From assembly GCA_039881145.1 (NCBI GenBank), contig JAYKKI010000064.1:4583001-4647000 (forward strand): a stretch of DNA of 64,000 nt, given 5' to 3'. Source of the stretch: Druceiella hillmani (taxonomy: Eukaryota > Arthropoda > Insecta > Lepidoptera > Hepialidae). Within the stretch, counting starts at the first letter, position 1. Each line of letters begins with the position of its first letter. Shown in pieces: positions 60,541 through 64,000 of the stretch. The position numbers and the translations under genes were made by a program. Under the pieces are notes generated by a model. That model had not been told where the DNA came from, did not search any database, and saw only the letters and a program-made list of their open reading frames with translations.

Positions 60541-60970
60541 AGACCAGGGTTTCCCAACCTTTTTTTTTGTTGAGGCTCCCCAGACTATAAATTATTAAAA
60601 ATATTACTTTTTCATGCCCCCCTTTGATTTAGTAAACTAAATAAAAATGGTAACTGAAGTTTGTAAATACACAAACTTACCTTTTAACAGTGAGACACAA
60701 TAACACTCAAACTGATTTCTCAACAAAAAATGTACACCAAAACGTCAAATTTTTCACAAGATTGTGGTAATAATAGTGAATATGATATTTAATTTCATTA
60801 ATTTTATGCATGTAAATCAAACATTACATTGTACTGTTATTTGTTAATGTTGTTTGTATATTTTTTGTTTTTTCTTTCTAAAATGCAAACGCTTTCCGCC
60901 CCCCTTGACATCTCACTATGCCCCCCTTGGGAGGCGCGCCCCCCTGGTTGGCAACTCCTGCCCTGGACCA
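60541..60970. mobile_element. probable decayed repeat with 'CCCCCTTG' ends
   Basis: CAGGGTTTCCCAACCTTTTT at the left and CCCCCTGGTTGGCAACTCCT with GCCCTGG at the right are imperfect inverted counterparts (AGGGTTTCCCAACC versus GGTTGGCAACTCCTGCCCTGG). This arrangement resembles a short inverted-repeat DNA element. Family not recognised. Confidence 0.5.
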
Positions 60971-61669
60971 TATGAAGAATATATAGAAAAGCACAAACGC
61001 AGAGGAGATACACATTTTTTCCATTTCTATTATTTATGCTCTACCAATGGTTCAGAACCAGTTTCAGAACCAGGCTTTGTTTTTTTTATAAAAATACAAT
61101 ATTTACTTCTTTCCTTGCATCGTTGACAAATAACCATTTTTACCCATAAACAAATATAAAAACACTATCCGAATTCTATATTTAGCATAATAATTTATAA
61201 GAAGCAATTTTTGGAATCACGAAAACCAATTTCTCACAATCTTTTAATTATTGTTTTTTTTTGACAATATTTTCGGAGACATATGAAACATTGTTTAAAA
61301 ACCCCTGCCTCAGTTATTTTGAATATAAAAGCTATTATAAATAATAATTCAAGAACATTTTAAACTTTTCCTCATGTATTTTTACGTTTCAAAACAAACA
61401 ATTTTTTTTAATTACTCCCCTCCAAAATTTTGAATTATTCCAATTTTAAATTGATAGAAGGGAAAAACTATATTTTTTAGCCTCTTGCTGAAATAGCAAA
61501 CCTAAATAACATTCGACGATTTTTTTTCGATTTTTCATTATTTTTCCAGATCTAAATCTACTTCACATATGGTCCATGTGAATAATATGCTTATATTTTT
61601 AAAAACTCTAAATATATGACTCGATAATAGCTATACTGACAAACAGACTGACAAATGAAACGTTATACG

Positions 61670-61990
61670 AAAAGCATTCCCGTGGTCCGCGATGAGCTGA
61701 GACCGAAGAAAATTCCACCAGTATGAAAGCCACATATTCGAGTCAGCTGACGATTACGACACGGCTCGACAGAACCGTCCTCGATTCTGTCACAACATTT
61801 CAACAGTTCGAGTAAATCGGCCACGATGATGTATCACAGTGAGGTAGGCGAAACGGGTGACCTTTTTGAAATTGTTTATGGCGTTTTATGAGGTTGATTG
61901 GTTCGAACAATGTTTTTGAATATACGACCGAAGGTTTTATAGGTCAAACCCGCAGATGGTCGAAAGATCACGTTTCGCTTTGTATATAGC
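61670..61990. other. single-copy, less AT-rich island, possible regulatory element
   Basis: Non-repetitive with GTGGTCCGCGATGAGCTGAG, CGACACGGCTCGACAGAACC, and TTTATGGCGTTTTATGAGG (contains ATGGC, the reverse of a Pho core GCCAT, and Hox-type TTTATG words). No open frame. Candidate enhancer or Polycomb response element by composition and motif only. Confidence 0.3.
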
Positions 61991-62177
61991 AAATGTAAAT
62001 TTTTATAGAAACAAAAAAAAACAATCCATGCGATGGCTCTTTGAAATACTGAGGACGCACGCCACTGATTAACTTTTCAGAAGTTTCACTTCACAATTAA
62101 AATTACATTTATTCTATGATGTCAAATATAATTGTTTTTTTTTCTTTTGTGGAATTTATTTTGTGTTTTAAGATATT

Positions 62178-62410
62178 GAATATATTTGGCATTAATTTTG
62201 TAGAAATTCATTATTCCCAATTAAATGAAACTACGTGTTGTAGTATTATTTCTACTTTCTTTAAGTTCTTTACCACGACCTAGGTTTCGTTGTATCACAT
62301 CTTTGCTAATAGCCCACCTGAAGATGTTGTAATACAACGAAACCTAAGTCGTGGTAAAGAACTTAAAGAAAGTAGAAATAATACTACATCACGTAGTTTC
62401 ATTTAATTGG
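62178..62410. mobile_element. foldback element copy G with hammerhead-like motif
   Basis: Starts GAATATATTTGGC, ends TTAATTGGG, with perfect 13-bp direct repeats GTTTTAAGATATT at 62165-62177 and 62411-62423. The left arm is shortened in the hammerhead region; the right arm carries the motif at 62314-62354 with one helix III change. Confidence 0.9.
62314..62354 (+). ncRNA. hammerhead-like motif, helix III mismatch
   Basis: CCAC, CUGAAGA, helix II GUUGU/ACAAC and GAAA are intact. Helix III reads ACC UA AGU, losing one pair. Confidence 0.45.
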
Positions 62411-62774
62411 GTTTTAAGATATTATAATTCTAACAAATGAACAGAGTTAAATTGGAATCAGAGCCAGACTTATCTTCAAAGAGGGCTTGAAGAGTGTTTT
62501 ATTGCAAATGAGAAGGAAATTGATTGATATATGTTACCAAAAAAACCCAAAAGTACATTATTTATTGCAAAAATGTACCAATAAATGCAAAATAGGCATT
62601 ACATGAATGATAACTAGGTATCAATTAATAAGTACACTTAAATTCGTTCTATAATCACAAACACAAGAATTTGGAAAACGAAATATAACCACAAACAATT
62701 CTAAAAAATCACAGTAGATAGAAAAATACAACCACAAACAAGTATAAAAAAAGGGTGCGTGTACTTATGTACGC

Positions 62775-63190
62775 GCGTGAGAAGTTATACTTCTTTGGCA
62801 TCATTAAATAATACATACAGATAGATAACCTCAATTATATTGGAGCACTTGAAAAAGTCTATAAACACTATTTTTTCACTAATTTTTACGAATACTAAAT
62901 ATATTAATCAAAATATTGAATTTAAATCACTACTGAATATAATTTATCTGCACATATATAAATCGCACTTATATGAGACTAAAACACGTGTGTGAATGTA
63001 GACACTAGAAACATGTGGATAAATACTATGAATATGAAAACAGTGAACAGAGGCGACGATGGTGCCAATAGCTTTTGTTTCGAGACTGCAACCGCTGCAA
63101 CTTCATACTGTAACTTTTGTGTGACGAATCTTAAAATTTCACTCTCATCATTATTTCATAACGCGCCTAAAGACGTATAACTTCAAAAGT
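62775..63190. mobile_element. MITE-like repeat with inverted ends
   Basis: GAAGTTATACTTCTTTGGC (62781-62799) is inverted at 63165-63184 (GCCTAAAGACGTATAACTTC), about 18 of 20 matching. GTGACGAATCTTAAAATTTC and TCATAACGCGCC inside are words I know from abundant lepidopteran repeats. The 62-codon frame inside is not a gene. Confidence 0.5.
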
Positions 63191-63201
63191 CACAGTGAGT
63201 T

Positions 63202-63273
63202 CACTTAAACGTAAATAGTCAAGTCTAAATGGTATATGCATTCCATTTTGACTTGACTATTTACGTTTAAGTG
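63202..63273. repeat. strong 72-nt hairpin, 31-bp arms
   Basis: CACTTAAACGTAAATAGTCA... folds onto ...TGACTATTTACGTTTAAGTG with one mismatch and a loop of about ten bases. Size and pairing resemble a miRNA-precursor-like stem, but near-perfect complementarity beside a MITE fits a recent inverted duplication better. Confidence 0.85.
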
Positions 63274-64000
63274 GCGCTAGTCGCAATGAACCTAAATATG
63301 GGCCAGGGACGCCTGGGAGACATCTCTTATAGACTCGTAAACCTTATAATACGAAGTAACCAATTGTACAAAATAAAGGCTTTATGATGATTTTGTAAAT
63401 TTAGAGTATTTTTTTTTCAAAATTCATAAGCTTAATTTTTTTTATACGTAAGAGAATTTTTATAAGTGAATTTTTTCACTCTTTGAAATGTAATAAATTT
63501 AATTTGGTTGATCAATTTAATGATGACTTTTAAAATGTTTAGTTAGAATAAATCTTAACTGTAACTGCACTATTTGGACATAAGCATATGGTAAACCATT
63601 ATTGAAAGCAAACAAAAGTTTTTAATTTTTTTTCATATGGTAATTATACACGTTAGGTCTGTTTATCGATATAAATAAAATTAATCAAACAAAAGAATAC
63701 TCTCTACTCACTTGTTACAGTATGAAATATCAGATTCTGACCAACCTAACATCCCTTGTAAAAGATAAGAAGAAAAACAACTAATCTGAAAAATACCGCC
63801 CACAAATCTTATCAGAAAATAAAAAGAAAACTATTTATCAGAAAAACGTACATATCCACAACTGTGGGTTATTTTTGAAAAAATACGCTCCGTTTAAAGG
63901 CTTTCGTAGTTTTCGAGATACATAAATAGATAACTTTTTATTTATAATAAACTCGATAATATTAGCGAATTTACAATTATTTTACCATCCCCTAATATGC
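63274..64000. other. intron, nothing recognised
   Basis: AT-rich, no repeat structure or coding signal to the window edge. Confidence 0.5.

Larger units (their letters stand above)
38319..64000 (-). other. inv: invected upstream intron, partial (at least 25.7 kb)
   Basis: This runs from the microexon acceptor to the window edge. I found no minus-strand reading frame that could be the first exon, which in this family is several hundred codons long and carries EH1 and EH2. That exon must lie beyond 64000. The region is mostly satellite arrays and AT-rich DNA. Confidence 0.75.

Overview
The window is AT-rich insect DNA, almost certainly from a moth or butterfly. The evidence is a split engrailed-family homeobox with invected-type residues, plus many decayed interspersed repeats of kinds I know from lepidopteran genomes (terminal 'GGTTCCG' and 'GCGAGTCCGACT' sequences, tRNA-derived SINEs, Helitron-like CTAGT ends, non-LTR retrotransposon tails). 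Almost all of the 64 kb is non-coding.

One real gene is visible: the 3' part of invected (inv), on the minus strand. The terminal coding exon is 8562-8831 (most of the homeodomain and the C-terminus). The preceding exon is 12812-12918 (linker and first part of the homeodomain). I propose a 6-bp microexon at 38313-38318, GAAGAA, with a strong polypyrimidine acceptor and a GTAAGT donor. It joins in frame to give Gly-Arg-Ser, the 'RS' insertion that separates invected from engrailed. The introns are 3,980 bp and 25,394 bp, with at least 25,682 bp of a further intron upstream. The large first exon (N-terminus, EH1 and EH2 motifs) is not here and must lie beyond 64000.

Layout. 1-8561 is 3' flank: AT-rich DNA, a 115-bp dimeric minisatellite (3085-5112) and a 24-bp minisatellite (6545-7040). 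8562-12918 holds the two homeobox exons with a (TA)n tract and a LINE relic between them. 12919-38312 is a huge intron with LINE, SINE and hAT relics, a 260-bp tandem duplication, and several copies of a foldback element. Just downstream of the microexon in genome coordinates (upstream in the transcript) come three consecutive tandem arrays: a ~190-bp satellite (38440-47160, about 46 units), a ~163-bp array (47181-47720) and a ~78/147-bp array (48900-50640). The rest, to 64000, is intron with short arrays, hairpins, MITE-like repeats and a few less AT-rich single-copy islands that could be regulatory.

The most unusual system is the dispersed foldback family (copies near 19.8, 20.3, 23.2, 32.9, 34.0, 50.9 and 62.2 kb). 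Five copies are bounded by 12-14 bp direct repeats. The best arms contain a 41-nt motif matching the catalytic core of a type I hammerhead ribozyme (CUGAAGA, GAAA, a tiny helix III and a GUC cleavage site). One copy carries the motif complete on both strands. I infer a non-autonomous, probably Penelope-like or retrozyme-like element; this needs testing.
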